From assembly GCF_945952055.1 (NCBI RefSeq), contig NZ_CAMFHB010000009.1, positions 104,922 to 168,921 of the forward strand: 64,000 nucleotides of DNA, written 5' to 3'. Numbering within the stretch: position 1 is the stretch's first letter; every line of letters starts with the position of its first letter. Position numbers and translations under genes: made by a program. This document shows, piece by piece, positions 1 through 9,650 of this stretch. This DNA comes from an uncultured Alsobacter sp. (GTDB taxonomy: Bacteria > Pseudomonadota > Alphaproteobacteria > Rhizobiales > Beijerinckiaceae). Under the pieces are notes generated by a model that ran no database searches, had not been told where the DNA came from, and worked only from the letters and a program-made list of their open reading frames with translations.

Positions 1-1803
1 GCCGTACTCGTCGGTCCGCGTGTTGGTGAGCGGCGAGAGGAAGCTCGCCATCAGGTAGCCGTGGGCGGCGTGGAACTCGAGGATGTCCACGCCGATGGCG
101 GCGGCGCGCTTCGCGGCGTTCACGAAGTCGTCCTTCACCCGGTCCATGTCCTGGCGGGTCATGGCGCGCGGCACCTGGCCGTGCGGCAGGTAGGGCAGGG
201 CGGAGGCGGCGATCAGCGGCCAGTTGCCCTCGGGCAGAGCCTCGTCGATGCCGTCCCAGGCCGCGCGGGTCGAGCCCTTCCGGCCGGCGTGGCCGAGCTG
301 CAGGCCGATCTTGGCCTCGCTGTTGGCGTGGACGAAATCCACGATCCGCTTCCCGGCCGCCTGCTGCTCGTCGTTCCACAGGCCGAGGCACCCGGGCGTG
401 ATGCGCGCGTCGGCGGAAACGCAGGTCATCTCGCCGAAGACGAGCCCGGCCCCGCCCATGGCGCGGCTGCCCAGATGCACCATGTGGAAGTCGTTCGGCA
501 CGCCGTCCTTGGCCGAATAGACCGCCATCGGCGACACCACGATGCGGTTCTTGAGGGCGAGGCCGCGGATGGAGAAGGGCGTGAACATCGGCGGGGGAGG
601 CGAGGCTCCGGCCGCTACAGGGACGCCGGAATGGCCGGCGAACCAGCGCTCGTAGCCTTCCAGCCACGCCTTGTCGCGCAGGCGCAGGTTCTCGTGGCTG
701 ATGCGCTGCGAGCGGGTGAGCAGCGAGTACATGAACTGCTCGGGCTCGAGCCGGTCGCAGTAGCGGTCGCCCGCCACCTCGAACCACTCCATGGCGTTGC
801 GCGCGGCGTTCTGGATGCGCGCCACGTCGACCCGGCGCACGTCCTCATAGGCCTCAAGCACGGCCGGGATCTTGTCCGTCGTGTCGCCCAGCGTCTTGAA
901 CTGGCGCACGAGCTCGATGGCGTCCTCGAAGGCGAGCTTGGTGCCCGAGCCGATGGCGAAGTGGGCGGTGTGGGCGGCGTCGCCCATCAGCACCACGTGG
1001 CTGCGGCCGTTGAAGTGGGACCAGCGGTCGCAGATCAGGCGGTTGAAGTTCAGCCAGGCCGACCCGCGCAGGTGGCGCGTGTTGGTCATCAGCTTGGCGC
1101 CGCCGAGCACGTCGGAGAACAGCTTCTCGCAGAAGGCGATCGACTGCTCCTGGTCGGCCGTGTCCAGGCCGTGCGCCAGGAACGTCTCCTCCGTGGTCTC
1201 GACGATGAAAGTCGAGGTCTCCTCGTCGAACTTGTAGATGTGCGACTGGAACCAGCCGTGCTCGGTCTTCTGGAAATCGAAGGTGAAGCTGTCGTAGATC
1301 TTGTTGGTGCCGAGCCAGATGTAGCGGTTCGGGCGGACCAGGATGTCCGGCTTGAAGACGTCGGCGTACTTGATGCGGACCTTCGAGTTGACGCCGTCCG
1401 AGGCGATGACCAGGTCCGCGTCGGGGAAGTCGAGGTCGCTGTCGACCTCGGTCTCGAACAGGAGCTCGACGCCCAGTTCCTCGCAGCGCGCCTGCAGGAT
1501 GTTGAGCATGTGCTTGCGGCCGATGCCGACGAAGCCGTGCCCGGTGGTGCGCATGGCCTTGCCCTTGATGATGACCTCGATGTCATCCCAGTGGTTGAAG
1601 GCCTGCTCGATGTCCGCGGCGGACTTCGGGTCCCACTGCCGCATGTTCTCCATGGTGGCGTCGGAGAACACCACGCCCCAGCCGAACGTGTCGTAGGGGC
1701 GGTTGCGCTCCACCACCGTGATCCGGTGGTCCGGGTTCAGGAGCTTCATCAACAGGGCGAAATACAGGCCGGCGGGGCCGCCGCCGATACAGACGATGCG
1801 CAT
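1..1803 (-). CDS. 2-aminobenzoyl-CoA monooxygenase/reductase (bifunctional, 3' end outside window)
   Basis: The frame opens with ATG at 1803 and runs off the left edge, giving 601 residues of a family usually about 770 long. Residues 1-390 form a flavin monooxygenase of the salicylate hydroxylase type, with the FAD-binding GGGPAG at 7-12 and a GDAAH motif further on. From about residue 405 an old-yellow-enzyme reductase begins ([20 protein letters not shown]). This fusion is known for 2-aminobenzoyl-CoA monooxygenase/reductase and for salicylyl-CoA 5-hydroxylase. The gene lies 11 bp after a 2-aminobenzoate-CoA ligase-like gene, which favours the aminobenzoate reading: dearomatising hydroxylation and reduction of 2-aminobenzoyl-CoA with O2 and NAD(P)H in the cytoplasm. 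GAGGAG lies before the start. Confidence 0.85.
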   Translation of the reverse strand, partial: MRIVCIGGGPAGLYFALLMKLLNPDHRITVVERNRPYDTFGWGVVFSDATMENMRQWDPKSAADIEQAFNHWDDIEVIIKGKAMRTTGHGFVGIGRKHMLNILQARCEELGVELLFETEVDSDLDFPDADLVIASDGVNSKVRIKYADVFKPDILVRPNRYIWLGTNKIYDSFTFDFQKTEHGWFQSHIYKFDEETSTFIVETTEETFLAHGLDTADQEQSIAFCEKLFSDVLGGAKLMTNTRHLRGSAWLNFNRLICDRWSHFNGRSHVVLMGDAAHTAHFAIGSGTKLAFEDAIELVRQFKTLGDTTDKIPAVLEAYEDVRRVDVARIQNAARNAMEWFEVAGDRYCDRLEPEQFMYSLLTRSQRISHENLRLRDKAWLEGYERWFAGHSGVPVAAGASPPPPMFTPFSIRGLALKNRIVVSPMAVYSAKDGVPNDFHMVHLGSRAMGGAGLVFGEMTCVSADARITPGCLGLWNDEQQAAGKRIVDFVHANSEAKIGLQLGHAGRKGSTRAAWDGIDEALPEGNWPLIAASALPYLPHGQVPRAMTRQDMDRVKDDFVNAAKRAAAIGVDILEFHAAHGYLMASFLSPLTNTRTDEYG

Positions 1804-1814
1804 GGGTAGTCTCC

Positions 1815-3449
1815 TCAACCCGGGATGTGGCCGCTCGCGCGCTCGCGCAGAACCGACCGGCGTAGCTTGCCGGTATCGGTCCGGGGCAACTCAGCCACGA
1901 ACTCCACCGACCGGGGGTATTTGTAGGGAGCGATTTCTCGCTTCACATGGTCCTGGAGCTCGGTCGCCAGCGACGCATCGCCGCTGAAGCCGTCGGCCAG
2001 GATGACGTAGGCCTTCACGATCATGCCGCGCTCGGGATCGGGCTGGCCGACCACGCCGCATTCCTTCACGGCGGGATGGGTGAGCAGGGCCGCCTCGACC
2101 TCCGGCCCGGCGATGTTGTAGCCGGCCGAGATGATCATGTCGTCGTTGCGCGCCTGGTACCAGTAGTAGCCGTCGGCGTCGCGGACATAGGTGTCGCCGG
2201 TGATGTTCCAGCCGTCGCGCACATAGACCGTCTGGCGCTCGTCGGCGAGGTAGCGGCAGCCGGTAGGGCCGCGCACGGCGAGGCGGCCGGGTTGCCCGTC
2301 CGGCACGTCGTTCATGGCGTCGTCCACCACCCGGGCCTCGTAGCCCGGGACGAGCCGGCCCGTGGCGCCGGGCCGCACGTCCTCCTGGGTGGAGCCGATG
2401 AAGATGTGGAGCATCTCGGTCGCGCCGATGCCCTCGGTGATCTTCAGGCCCGTCGCTTCCAGCCACGCCTCGTAGATGGGCTTGGGCAGCGTCTCGCCCG
2501 CCGAGACGCAGATGCGCAGGCTGGAGATGTCCCGGCCCTGCAGCATCGGGATCATGGCGCGGTAGGCCGTGGGCGCGGTGAAGGAGATCGTGGCGCGGAA
2601 CGTCTCGATCCCGGTCAGGAGGTCGGGCGGCGACGCCTTCTCCAGCAGCACGGTCGAGGCGAAGGCGCGCAAGGGGAACAGCACCAGCCCGCCGAGCCCG
2701 AAGGTGAAGGCGATCGGCGGCGACCCGATGAAGCGGTCGTCGGGACGGGCACGCAGGAGGTGTCGCGCATAGCCGTCGCAGATCGCCAGCATGTCGCGGT
2801 GGAAATGCATCGTGCCCTTGGGCACGCCGGTCGTGCCCGAGGTGAAGCCGATGAGGCAGACGTCGTCGGCCGCCGTGTCGCAGGCGTCGAAGTGGTCGGA
2901 GGCCGCGGCGGCCAGCGTCTCGAGGCTGTCCGCCCCGCCGTCGCCGAAGGGGACGATGCGGGCGATCACCGGGGCCATCTCCTGGCCCTTGCGCATGTCG
3001 TCCATGAGGCGGTGGTCGCACACCGCGAGCCCGATCTCGGCCTTGTCCGCGATGGCCGCGAGCTCGCGGCCCCGCAGCAGCGGCATGGTCGCCACGACGA
3101 TCCCGCCGGCCTTGATGACCGCCAGATAGGTCGCGACCATGATGGGGTTGTTGGGCGCCCGCAGCATCACCCGGTGGCCGGAGACGAGGCCGAAGCGGTC
3201 GACCAGGACGTTGGCGATGCGGTTCACCTGCCCGAGCAGCTCGGCATAGGTCCACTGCGTGTCGGGCGAGAGGATGCACGGCCTGTCCCCGTGGCCCGCC
3301 GCGACGGCGTCGTCGAGAAAGGCCACGGCGCAGTTGAGGCGCTCGGGATAGCGGTATTCGGGCCGATCGAGCAGGAAGACGGGCCATTGCTCCCGCGGCG
3401 GGAGACGGTCCCGCGCGAAGCTGTCCCGATGCCCGGATGCCGTCGTCAT
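1815..3449 (-). CDS. 2-aminobenzoate-CoA ligase / benzoate-CoA ligase family enzyme
   Basis: This 544-residue adenylate-forming enzyme would activate an aromatic acid, most likely 2-aminobenzoate (anthranilate), to its CoA thioester with ATP. The phosphate-binding loop reads [13 protein letters not shown], the aspartate motif is [15 protein letters not shown], and the C-terminal lysine loop reads [10 protein letters not shown]. The start at 3449 is chosen because GGAGAGG lies 6-7 bases upstream; the longer frame to 3542 covers promoter-like DNA. It is first in a two-gene operon with the monooxygenase/reductase, supplying that enzyme's substrate. An inverted repeat between this gene and the divergent aminotransferase gene may be the shared operator. 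Confidence 0.85.
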   Translation of the reverse strand: MTTASGHRDSFARDRLPPREQWPVFLLDRPEYRYPERLNCAVAFLDDAVAAGHGDRPCILSPDTQWTYAELLGQVNRIANVLVDRFGLVSGHRVMLRAPNNPIMVATYLAVIKAGGIVVATMPLLRGRELAAIADKAEIGLAVCDHRLMDDMRKGQEMAPVIARIVPFGDGGADSLETLAAAASDHFDACDTAADDVCLIGFTSGTTGVPKGTMHFHRDMLAICDGYARHLLRARPDDRFIGSPPIAFTFGLGGLVLFPLRAFASTVLLEKASPPDLLTGIETFRATISFTAPTAYRAMIPMLQGRDISSLRICVSAGETLPKPIYEAWLEATGLKITEGIGATEMLHIFIGSTQEDVRPGATGRLVPGYEARVVDDAMNDVPDGQPGRLAVRGPTGCRYLADERQTVYVRDGWNITGDTYVRDADGYYWYQARNDDMIISAGYNIAGPEVEAALLTHPAVKECGVVGQPDPERGMIVKAYVILADGFSGDASLATELQDHVKREIAPYKYPRSVEFVAELPRTDTGKLRRSVLRERASGHIPG

Positions 3450-3517
3450 CGATCCTCTCCGCCTCACCGGCAGCCTTCGAAGCGCGGCCGGAACCGATCC
3501 GAGATATTTAACATGTA

Positions 3518-3579
3518 AAATAATTCCCGGGCCGCGTGTCAAGGCCCGCGACCGCCCGTTGACAGGTCTGGAATTATTT
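3518..3579. promoter_or_regulatory. Divergent promoter region with 10-bp inverted repeat
   Basis: AAATAATTCC at 3518-3527 is matched exactly by GGAATTATTT at 3570-3579, in an AT-rich island inside GC-rich DNA between two divergent operons. A consensus -35 TTGACA lies at 3559-3564 on the plus strand, although no good -10 sits at the ideal distance. A looping repressor or activator of aminobenzoate genes is a reasonable inference; the regulator is not identified. Confidence 0.5.
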
Positions 3580-3698
3580 CATTCCCTAACTGGATACGAT
3601 ATGCGGTTTCGCCGCACGGGGTGATTTGGCAAGGCGCCGCAAGGTGCGGCGAGGTGTCCGGGGGACGCCGGCCAGGCGCCCCGCAACAGGACCCGAGG

Positions 3699-4901
3699 AT
3701 GGCCGCCATGGACCGCCGCAACGCGCGCAACGACGAAGCCCTGCGGCATGCCCGCCCGCAAATCCAGGACCTTTCGACCGAGAACATCGCGGAGCTCGCC
3801 GTGCGCGCCCGCCAGCTCGGCGACGTGATTCCCCTCTGGTACGGCGAGGGCGACCTGGTCACGCCGCCGTTCGTCCGTGACGCGGCGAAGGCCGCGCTCG
3901 ACGCGGGCATGACCTTCTACATTCCGGACATGCACGGCTACCAGCCGCTCAACGAGGCCATCGCCGACTACCAGTCGCGCGCCCATGGCCGGCCGATGGA
4001 GCGCAAGCGCTCGACCGTGACGCCGGGCGGCATGCAGGCGCTGCTCATGGCCATGGAGCTCATCGCCGACATGGGCACCAACGTGGTCTATGTCGAGCCG
4101 CAGTGGCCCAACATCCGCAACCTGATCCACCTGGTCGGCGCCGAGGCCCGGCCGGTGTCGCTCGACTATGTCGACGACGACTGGAAGCTGGATCTCGACA
4201 AGCTGTTCGCCGCCTGCGACGCCCGCACCCGCGCCATCGTCTTCTCGACGCCGGCCAACCCGACGGGCTGGGTGGCGTCGCGCGAGGAGCTGCAGGCCAT
4301 CCTCGACTTCGGCCGCCAGCGCGGCATCTGGATCGTCTCCGACGAGGTCTACAACCCGCTGTGGTTCGGCGAGGGCGAGACGGCGCCGTCGATCCTGTCG
4401 ATCGCCGACGACGAGGATCTCGCGATCTCGGTGAACAGCTTCTCGAAGGGCTGGGCCATGACGGGCCTGCGCTGCGGCTGGCTCACCCATCCCCTCAGCG
4501 TCGCCCCGCAGGTGGCGCAGATGACCCAGCTGATGAACAGCGGCACCTCCGGCCCCATCCAGGCGGCGGCGCACGCGGCCATCACGCAGGGGCACGAGCT
4601 CGTCGCGACCATGCGCGAGCGCTGCCGCAAGGGCATCGATCACGGCTACGAGGCGATGGGCGGTTTGTCGCGGGTCAGGCTGCCGAAGAAGGCCAAGGGG
4701 GGCATGTACATCTTCTTCTCCCTGCCCGACACTCCGAACGCGCGCGAGGCTTGCATGCAGGTGCTCGAATCGTCGCGCGTCGGCCTGGCTCCGGGCTCCA
4801 TGTTCGGCCAGCCGTCGTCCAGTTTCCTGCGCATCTGCATCGCTCGCGATCCGGCCCAGCTCGAAGTGGCGTTCGATCGGCTCGCGAAGGCACTGGCGTA
4901 G
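3699..4901 (+). CDS. PLP-dependent class I/II aminotransferase
   Basis: This is a 400-residue fold-type I aminotransferase. The pyridoxal-phosphate lysine is K250 in SFSKGWAMTGLR, the cofactor-contacting motifs PANPTGW and SDEVY precede it, and the substrate-carboxylate arginine is in FLRIC near the C-terminus. ATG at 3699 has AGGA 9-12 bases upstream; ATG at 3708, with GAGGA 9 bases upstream, is an equally good start. Its substrate cannot be read from sequence. It precedes a polar amino-acid type ABC transporter and is transcribed away from the aminobenzoate genes, so use of an imported amino acid or aminated aromatic is likely but unproven. Confidence 0.85.
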   Translation: MAAMDRRNARNDEALRHARPQIQDLSTENIAELAVRARQLGDVIPLWYGEGDLVTPPFVRDAAKAALDAGMTFYIPDMHGYQPLNEAIADYQSRAHGRPMERKRSTVTPGGMQALLMAMELIADMGTNVVYVEPQWPNIRNLIHLVGAEARPVSLDYVDDDWKLDLDKLFAACDARTRAIVFSTPANPTGWVASREELQAILDFGRQRGIWIVSDEVYNPLWFGEGETAPSILSIADDEDLAISVNSFSKGWAMTGLRCGWLTHPLSVAPQVAQMTQLMNSGTSGPIQAAAHAAITQGHELVATMRERCRKGIDHGYEAMGGLSRVRLPKKAKGGMYIFFSLPDTPNAREACMQVLESSRVGLAPGSMFGQPSSSFLRICIARDPAQLEVAFDRLAKALA

Positions 4902-4965
4902 GGAAGTCGGTCCGGCGCATGCTGCGCCGGTCATGCAAACCGGTCCAACCGGGAGGGAGAGGGGA

Positions 4966-5766
4966 ATGAAACTTCTGGCACGTCGCGCGGTCCTGTGGGC
5001 CGCCACCCTGGCTTTCGGCGCCGCGCTCGCCGGTCCCGCGCTGGCGCAGGACAAGATCGTCGTGGGCGCCTACCCGGCCAACCCGCCGTGGCAGTTCAAG
5101 AACGAGAAGGGCGAGTTCGAGGGCTTCGAGATCGAGATGGCGAAGGAGATCGCAAAGCGTCTCAACATCGGCATCGAGTTCCAGGATTCGGGCTTCCAGG
5201 CGCTCTTCGCCGCCACGAGCTCGGGCCGCATCGACATGGCGATGGCCTCGATCACCATCACGCCGGAGCGCCTGAAGAGCCAGTCCTTCACGCAGGCCCA
5301 CTATGACAGCGACCTCGGCATCGCTTCGCAGAAGGCCAAGCCCATCAACAGCGCGGAAGAGCTGAAGGGCAAGACCATCGGCGTGCTGTCGACCTCGACC
5401 GGCGACAAGTGGACCAAGGAGAACCAGGCCAAGTACGGCGTGGCCACCATCCGCGGCTACAACCAGCAGACCGAGATGCTCCTCGACCTCGCCGCCGGCC
5501 GCGTCGACGGCGTGGTGAGCGACATCCCGGGCATGGAGTTTTCCTTCGTCAAGATGAAGGACCTCGCGGTCACCGCCCGCATCAAGACGGGCGAGCAGTA
5601 CGGCCTGATGATGAAGAAGGGCCATCCGCTCCTCGAGAAGGTCAACACGACCATCACCGCGATGAAGAAGGACGGCACGCTGGGCGCGATCCACAAGAAG
5701 TGGTTCGGCACCGACGCCCCGGCCGACAGCTCGACCATGCAGGAGCGCCCGCTCCCCAAGGAGTGA
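4966..5766 (+). CDS. Amino-acid type ABC transporter substrate-binding protein
   Basis: A 266-residue periplasmic binding protein of the family 3 (HisJ/GlnH) type. The N-terminus is a signal peptide ending ALAQ near residue 25, followed by the typical lobe-1 sequence GAYPANPPWQFKNEKGEFEGFE and the second lobe from about residue 120. The start at 4966 has a strong GGGAGGGAGAGGGG ribosome site. It follows the aminotransferase by 64 bases and precedes a matching permease gene, from which it is separated by a REP-like palindrome that may uncouple expression of the two. It would deliver a polar amino acid or related amine to the permease. Confidence 0.88.
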   Translation: MKLLARRAVLWAATLAFGAALAGPALAQDKIVVGAYPANPPWQFKNEKGEFEGFEIEMAKEIAKRLNIGIEFQDSGFQALFAATSSGRIDMAMASITITPERLKSQSFTQAHYDSDLGIASQKAKPINSAEELKGKTIGVLSTSTGDKWTKENQAKYGVATIRGYNQQTEMLLDLAAGRVDGVVSDIPGMEFSFVKMKDLAVTARIKTGEQYGLMMKKGHPLLEKVNTTITAMKKDGTLGAIHKKWFGTDAPADSSTMQERPLPKE

Positions 5767-5793
5767 GTGCCTCCGCCGCGCTCTGAGTTTGGG

Positions 5794-5902
5794 CGTCCTT
5801 CGACACGGCCGCGTTGCGGCCTGCTCAGGATGAGGAAACTGGTTGTTGTGCTTCAACAACGGGCCTCATCCTGAGCAGCCGCCTGCGGCGTGTCGAAGGA
5901 CG
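5794..5902. repeat. Paired REP-like palindromic units, tail-to-tail
   Basis: Two inverted copies of a roughly 40-bp unit face each other. The unit begins CTCATCCTGAGCAG, has a variable GC-rich hairpin in the middle and ends CGTGTCGAAGGACG. Here the GGAC ends point outward. The same unit occurs twice at 42897-43007 in the opposite pairing. The element lies between the binding-protein and permease genes and can form a large hairpin in the transcript. Confidence 0.85.
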
Positions 5903-6001
5903 CAGGCTCATGGTTCAGCTCGGCTTCCCTGACGTGTGCAGGAGTCCCGCCAGGCGGCTCCATCCTTGCATGGTCCGCGGTGCTTGCCGCCGGAGCCCTC
6001 C

Positions 6002-6676
6002 ATGACGCTGCTCGAGACCTTCTTCAATCCCGAGGTGCTGCTCAGCAGCTTCCCGGCGCTCCTGCGCGGCCTCGTGACCACGCTGACGCTCGGCATCCTG
6101 TCGATCATCTGCGGGACGATCGTCGGGCTCCTCGTCACCCTGTTCCGGCTCTACGGGCCGCGCCCCCTGCGGCTTGCCTGCGTCGTCTACGTCGACGTGT
6201 TTCGCGCCCTGCCCATGCTGGTGGTGCTGATCGTCATCTACTACGCGCTGCCGTTCGTCGGCATCCGCCTGTCGGCCTGGACCTCGGCGATCATGGGCCT
6301 CTCGGTGGTGCTGTCGGCCTATTCGTCCGAGGTGTTCCGCGCCGGCATCGAGGCGGTGCCGAAGGGGCAGTTCGAGGCCGCCGAGGCGCTGGGGATGCAC
6401 TTCCCGCTGGTGCTCTACAAGGTCGTGCTGCCGCAGGCGATGAAGATCGTCATCCCGCCGCAGACCAGCAACTTCGTCTCCATCTTCAAAGACACCTCGC
6501 TCGCCTCGGTCGTCGCCCTGCCCGAACTCCTCAAGGAAGCGCAGGACGCGCAGGCGCTCAACGCCAACCCCACGCCGCTGATCGGCGCCGCGCTGGTGTA
6601 TCTCGTCCTGCTCTGGCCGCTGGTGCGGCTGGTGGGGTGGCTGGAGACCCGGGCCCAGCAGCAGAAGTCGCGCTGA
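6002..6676 (+). CDS. Amino-acid ABC transporter permease
   Basis: A 224-residue inner-membrane permease of the HisMQ/GlnP type with about five hydrophobic segments. The cytoplasmic ATPase-contact loop (EAA motif) is at roughly residues 138-165, EAAEALGMHFPLVLYKVVLP. ATG at 6002 is preceded by GGAG at a 6-base spacing, so the longer frame from 5936 is rejected. It pairs with the binding protein upstream. No ATP-binding subunit lies in the window, so the ATPase must be supplied from elsewhere. Confidence 0.87.
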   Translation: MTLLETFFNPEVLLSSFPALLRGLVTTLTLGILSIICGTIVGLLVTLFRLYGPRPLRLACVVYVDVFRALPMLVVLIVIYYALPFVGIRLSAWTSAIMGLSVVLSAYSSEVFRAGIEAVPKGQFEAAEALGMHFPLVLYKVVLPQAMKIVIPPQTSNFVSIFKDTSLASVVALPELLKEAQDAQALNANPTPLIGAALVYLVLLWPLVRLVGWLETRAQQQKSR

Positions 6677-6770
6677 CGATCCTCCCCCTGTGCCATGCAT
6701 TGCGCCGGTTCAGATCTGCGTGACCGGTATGGCCGTTTCATTGATGCGGCCGGCAGCGCTCACTAGTCTG

Positions 6771-6784
6771 GGCTCACGTGAGCC
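6771..6784. promoter_or_regulatory. 14-bp perfect palindrome upstream of molybdenum hydroxylase operon
   Basis: GGCTCACGTGAGCC is a perfect palindrome about 94 bases before the start of the iorA-like gene. Size and position fit a repressor operator. No regulator gene is adjacent, so the assignment is tentative. Confidence 0.35.
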
Positions 6785-6877
6785 GGCGCACGCCCATGGG
6801 GACGCGCGGGTCGGTCCGCACGGCAATGAACCAGAAGGCCGCCGGCCTGAACGGCGGTCATGGGCGAGGAAACGGCA

Positions 6878-7333
6878 ATGGCCAGGCTCAAGGTCAATGG
6901 GCGCGTTCACGACGTGGACGTGCCGGAATCGACGACCCTCCTCTACGTGCTGCGCAACGACATCGGGCTGAACGGTCCGAAGTTCGGCTGCGGGCTCGAC
7001 CAGTGCGGCGCCTGCACCGTGACGGTGGGCGGCTCGGCCGCACGCTCCTGCCAGATCACGCTGGCCGACGTGGGCGAGAAGGAGGTCCTCACCGTCGAGG
7101 GGCTCGGCACCATCGACAAGCCGAGCAAGCTGCAGCAGGCCTTCATCGACGAGCAGGCGGCCCAGTGCGGCTACTGCGTGCCCGGCATGATCATGAAGGC
7201 GAAGGCACTGCTCGACTTCGATCCCAAGCCCACCGAGGCCAAGGTCCGCAGCGCCCTGAACGAGAACCTCTGCCGTTGCGGCGCCCACAACCGCATCGTT
7301 CGCGCCGTGCTGCGCGCCTCCAGGGAGGCCTGA
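6878..7333 (+). CDS. iorA: 2Fe-2S subunit of isoquinoline 1-oxidoreductase-type molybdenum hydroxylase
   Basis: A 151-residue iron-sulfur subunit of the xanthine oxidase superfamily. Eight cysteines bind two [2Fe-2S] clusters: C38, C43, C46 and C58 in the plant-ferredoxin-type N-terminal half, and C97, C100, C132 and C134 in the helical C-terminal half (CGYCVPG and NLCRCG). ATG at 6878 is preferred over 6860 because GAGGA lies 8 bases before it. It carries electrons from the molybdenum subunit encoded 3 bases downstream to an external acceptor. The symbol is given by family resemblance; the true substrate (an N-heterocycle or aldehyde) is not known. Confidence 0.87.
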   Translation: MARLKVNGRVHDVDVPESTTLLYVLRNDIGLNGPKFGCGLDQCGACTVTVGGSAARSCQITLADVGEKEVLTVEGLGTIDKPSKLQQAFIDEQAAQCGYCVPGMIMKAKALLDFDPKPTEAKVRSALNENLCRCGAHNRIVRAVLRASREA

Positions 7334-7336
7334 GCC

Positions 7337-9583
7337 ATGAACGACATCACGCTGACCGACGCCGTCTTCGGCGCGCCGTCCCGCCGTTCCATGCTGAAGG
7401 CCGGCGGCTTCATCGCGCTGGGCTTCAGCCTGCTGGGGCCCGAGGCCTTCGCCCAGCAGCAAGGCAATGCCAACCTCCAGGGCGATCTCAAGCAGTGGCC
7501 GAAGATCAGCTCCTGGCTGCGCATCAACGCCGACCAGACGGTGACGCTGCTCGTCGGCAAGGTCGAACTCGGCCAGGGCATCCTGACCGCGGTGAGCCAG
7601 CTCTGCGCCGACGAACTCGACATCGACATCAAGCGGTTGAAGCTCATCTCCGGCGACACCGCGCTCGTGCCTGATGAGGGCGTGACGGCAGGGTCCTTCT
7701 CCATGCCCAACTGCGGCACCGCGGTGCGGCAGGTCTCGGCCGAAGCCCGCGCGCTCCTGCTGTCGCTGGCCGCCAAGAGCCTCGGGACCGAGGCCGCGAC
7801 GCTGAAGGTGGCCGACGGCAAGGTGACCGCGCCCGACGGCAAGTCCGTGACCTACTGGGACCTGGTGAAGGGCCAGGAACTCGAGGTGCAGGCCTCCGGC
7901 ACGGCGGCCATGAAGCCCGCCTCCGAGCGCCGCTACATCGGCAAGCCGTTTGGCCGTGTCGACATCCCGGCCAAGGTCACCGGCACGGCGATCTACGTCC
8001 ATGACTACCGGCCGGCCGGCATGGTGCACGGCCGGGTGGTGCGTCCGCCGGCAGCCCGGGCGAAGCTCGCAGCGATCGATGCCGCGGCCGTCGAGTCGAT
8101 GCCCGGCGTGATCAAGGTCGTGCGCGACGGCAGCTTCCTCGGCGTCGTGGCCAGGCGCGAGGAGCAGGCGCTGGCCGCCGCCTCGAAGCTCAGCCAAGTG
8201 GTGAAGTGGGACGTGGAGACCGGCGGCCCGACCAGCGAGACGATCTACGACTGGCTGCTGGCCACGCCCAGCAAGGACACGGTCATCAAGGACCAGAAGC
8301 GCAGCGGCGGCCCCGCGCCGGCGGCGACGGTCGAGCAGACCTACAAGCGCCCCTACCAGATGCACGGCACCATCGGGCCGTCGACGGCCGTCGCCACCTA
8401 CGATGCCGCGGGGAGCCTGCTCATCCAGACGCACAGCCAGTCGGTGTTCGAGACCGGCACGGCCATCGCCAAGATGTTGGGCCTGGAGCCCTCGAAGGTC
8501 CGCTGCCAGCACATGCAGGGCTCGGGCTGCTACGGCCACAACGGTGCCGACGACGTGGCGGCCGACGCCGCGCTGCTGGCGCGCGCCGTGCCCGGCACGC
8601 CGGTGCGCGTGCAGTGGTCGCGCCGGGACGAGCACAAGTGGGAGCCCTACGGCTCGGCCATGCTGCTCAAGGTGAAGGCCGACGTGGACGCGGACGGCAA
8701 CATCCTCGACTGGACCTACGACCTGTGGTCGACCTCGCACGGCGTGCGCCCGTCCGGCCAGGCGGGCAACATGCTGGCGGCGGGCTACCTCGAGAAGCCC
8801 TTCGAGCGCCCGGTGCCGGTCAACGGTGGCCCGCCCAACTACGCGGCGGACCGCAACGCCATCGCCCTCTACGAATTCCCCGGGCAGAAGGTGACGACGC
8901 ACTTCATCACGCAGATGCCGGTGCGCGCCTCCTCGACGCGCGGGCTGGGCGCCTACGCCAACGTCTTCGCCATCGAGAGCTCCATCGACGAGCTCGCGGC
9001 GCGGGCCAAGGCCGACCCAGTCGAGTACCGCCTGCGCTACCTGAAGGACCAACGCGGCCGGGACGTGCTGACCAAGGCGGCCGAGGCTTTCGGCTGGTCG
9101 AAGTGGGAGAAGAAGGCCGGCCATGGGCGTGGCATCGCCTTCGCCCGCTACAAGAACCTCGCCGCCTTCACGGCGATCGCCATGGAGGTCTCGGTCGACC
9201 CGTCGGATGGGTCGATCAAGGTGCTGCGGGCCACGATCGCCAACGACTCCGGCGAGATCGTCAACCCGGACGGCATCGCCAACCAGCTCGAGGGCGGCTT
9301 GATCCAGTCGCTCTCCTGGTCGCTCAAGGAGGCGGTGAAGTTCGACGGCGAGGGCATCCGCAGCAGCGACTGGGAAGCCTATCCGATCCTTACGTTCGAG
9401 GAGGTCCCGCACGTCGACATCGTGCACATCGACCGGCCCAACGCGCCGTTCCTCGGCACCGGCGAAGCCTCCCAGGGGCCCACGGCGGCGGCGCTCGCCA
9501 ACGCGATCTTCGACGCCTGCGGCGTGCGCTTCCGCGACCTGCCGTTCACGCCGGACCGCATCAAGGCGGGTCTGCCGGCCTGA
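7337..9583 (+). CDS. iorB: Molybdopterin-binding large subunit, isoquinoline 1-oxidoreductase beta type
   Basis: A 748-residue catalytic subunit carrying a molybdenum cytosine dinucleotide-type cofactor. It begins with a twin-arginine-like leader (SRRSMLKAGGFIALGF), suggesting export to the periplasm folded with the small subunit. The catalytic glutamate is probably E710 in GTGEASQGP. The tandem domain order, without an FAD subunit, matches the IorB/aldehyde dehydrogenase branch of the xanthine oxidase family rather than xanthine dehydrogenase. It hydroxylates a carbon next to a ring nitrogen, or an aldehyde, using water as oxygen source. No XdhC/MobA-type maturation gene is adjacent. Confidence 0.87.
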   Translation: MNDITLTDAVFGAPSRRSMLKAGGFIALGFSLLGPEAFAQQQGNANLQGDLKQWPKISSWLRINADQTVTLLVGKVELGQGILTAVSQLCADELDIDIKRLKLISGDTALVPDEGVTAGSFSMPNCGTAVRQVSAEARALLLSLAAKSLGTEAATLKVADGKVTAPDGKSVTYWDLVKGQELEVQASGTAAMKPASERRYIGKPFGRVDIPAKVTGTAIYVHDYRPAGMVHGRVVRPPAARAKLAAIDAAAVESMPGVIKVVRDGSFLGVVARREEQALAAASKLSQVVKWDVETGGPTSETIYDWLLATPSKDTVIKDQKRSGGPAPAATVEQTYKRPYQMHGTIGPSTAVATYDAAGSLLIQTHSQSVFETGTAIAKMLGLEPSKVRCQHMQGSGCYGHNGADDVAADAALLARAVPGTPVRVQWSRRDEHKWEPYGSAMLLKVKADVDADGNILDWTYDLWSTSHGVRPSGQAGNMLAAGYLEKPFERPVPVNGGPPNYAADRNAIALYEFPGQKVTTHFITQMPVRASSTRGLGAYANVFAIESSIDELAARAKADPVEYRLRYLKDQRGRDVLTKAAEAFGWSKWEKKAGHGRGIAFARYKNLAAFTAIAMEVSVDPSDGSIKVLRATIANDSGEIVNPDGIANQLEGGLIQSLSWSLKEAVKFDGEGIRSSDWEAYPILTFEEVPHVDIVHIDRPNAPFLGTGEASQGPTAAALANAIFDACGVRFRDLPFTPDRIKAGLPA

Positions 9584-9598
9584 CGGACTGCAACACGG

Positions 9599-9634
9599 GG
9601 AGCCGGGCCCTCGGTCCGGCTCTCCATTGTTTTT
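9599..9634 (+). terminator. Rho-independent terminator after molybdenum hydroxylase genes
   Basis: A GC stem GAGCCGG (9600-9606) pairs with CCGGCTC (9616-9622), followed by TCCATTGTTTTT. It lies 16 bases after the iorB-like stop codon. Confidence 0.75.
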
Positions 9635-9650
9635 CTGATACCCTCCGAGC

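Noticed and set aside
61..1809. 582-codon plus-strand frame at the left edge
   Set aside because: It is antisense to the monooxygenase/reductase gene, whose minus-strand translation has clear FAD and reductase motifs.
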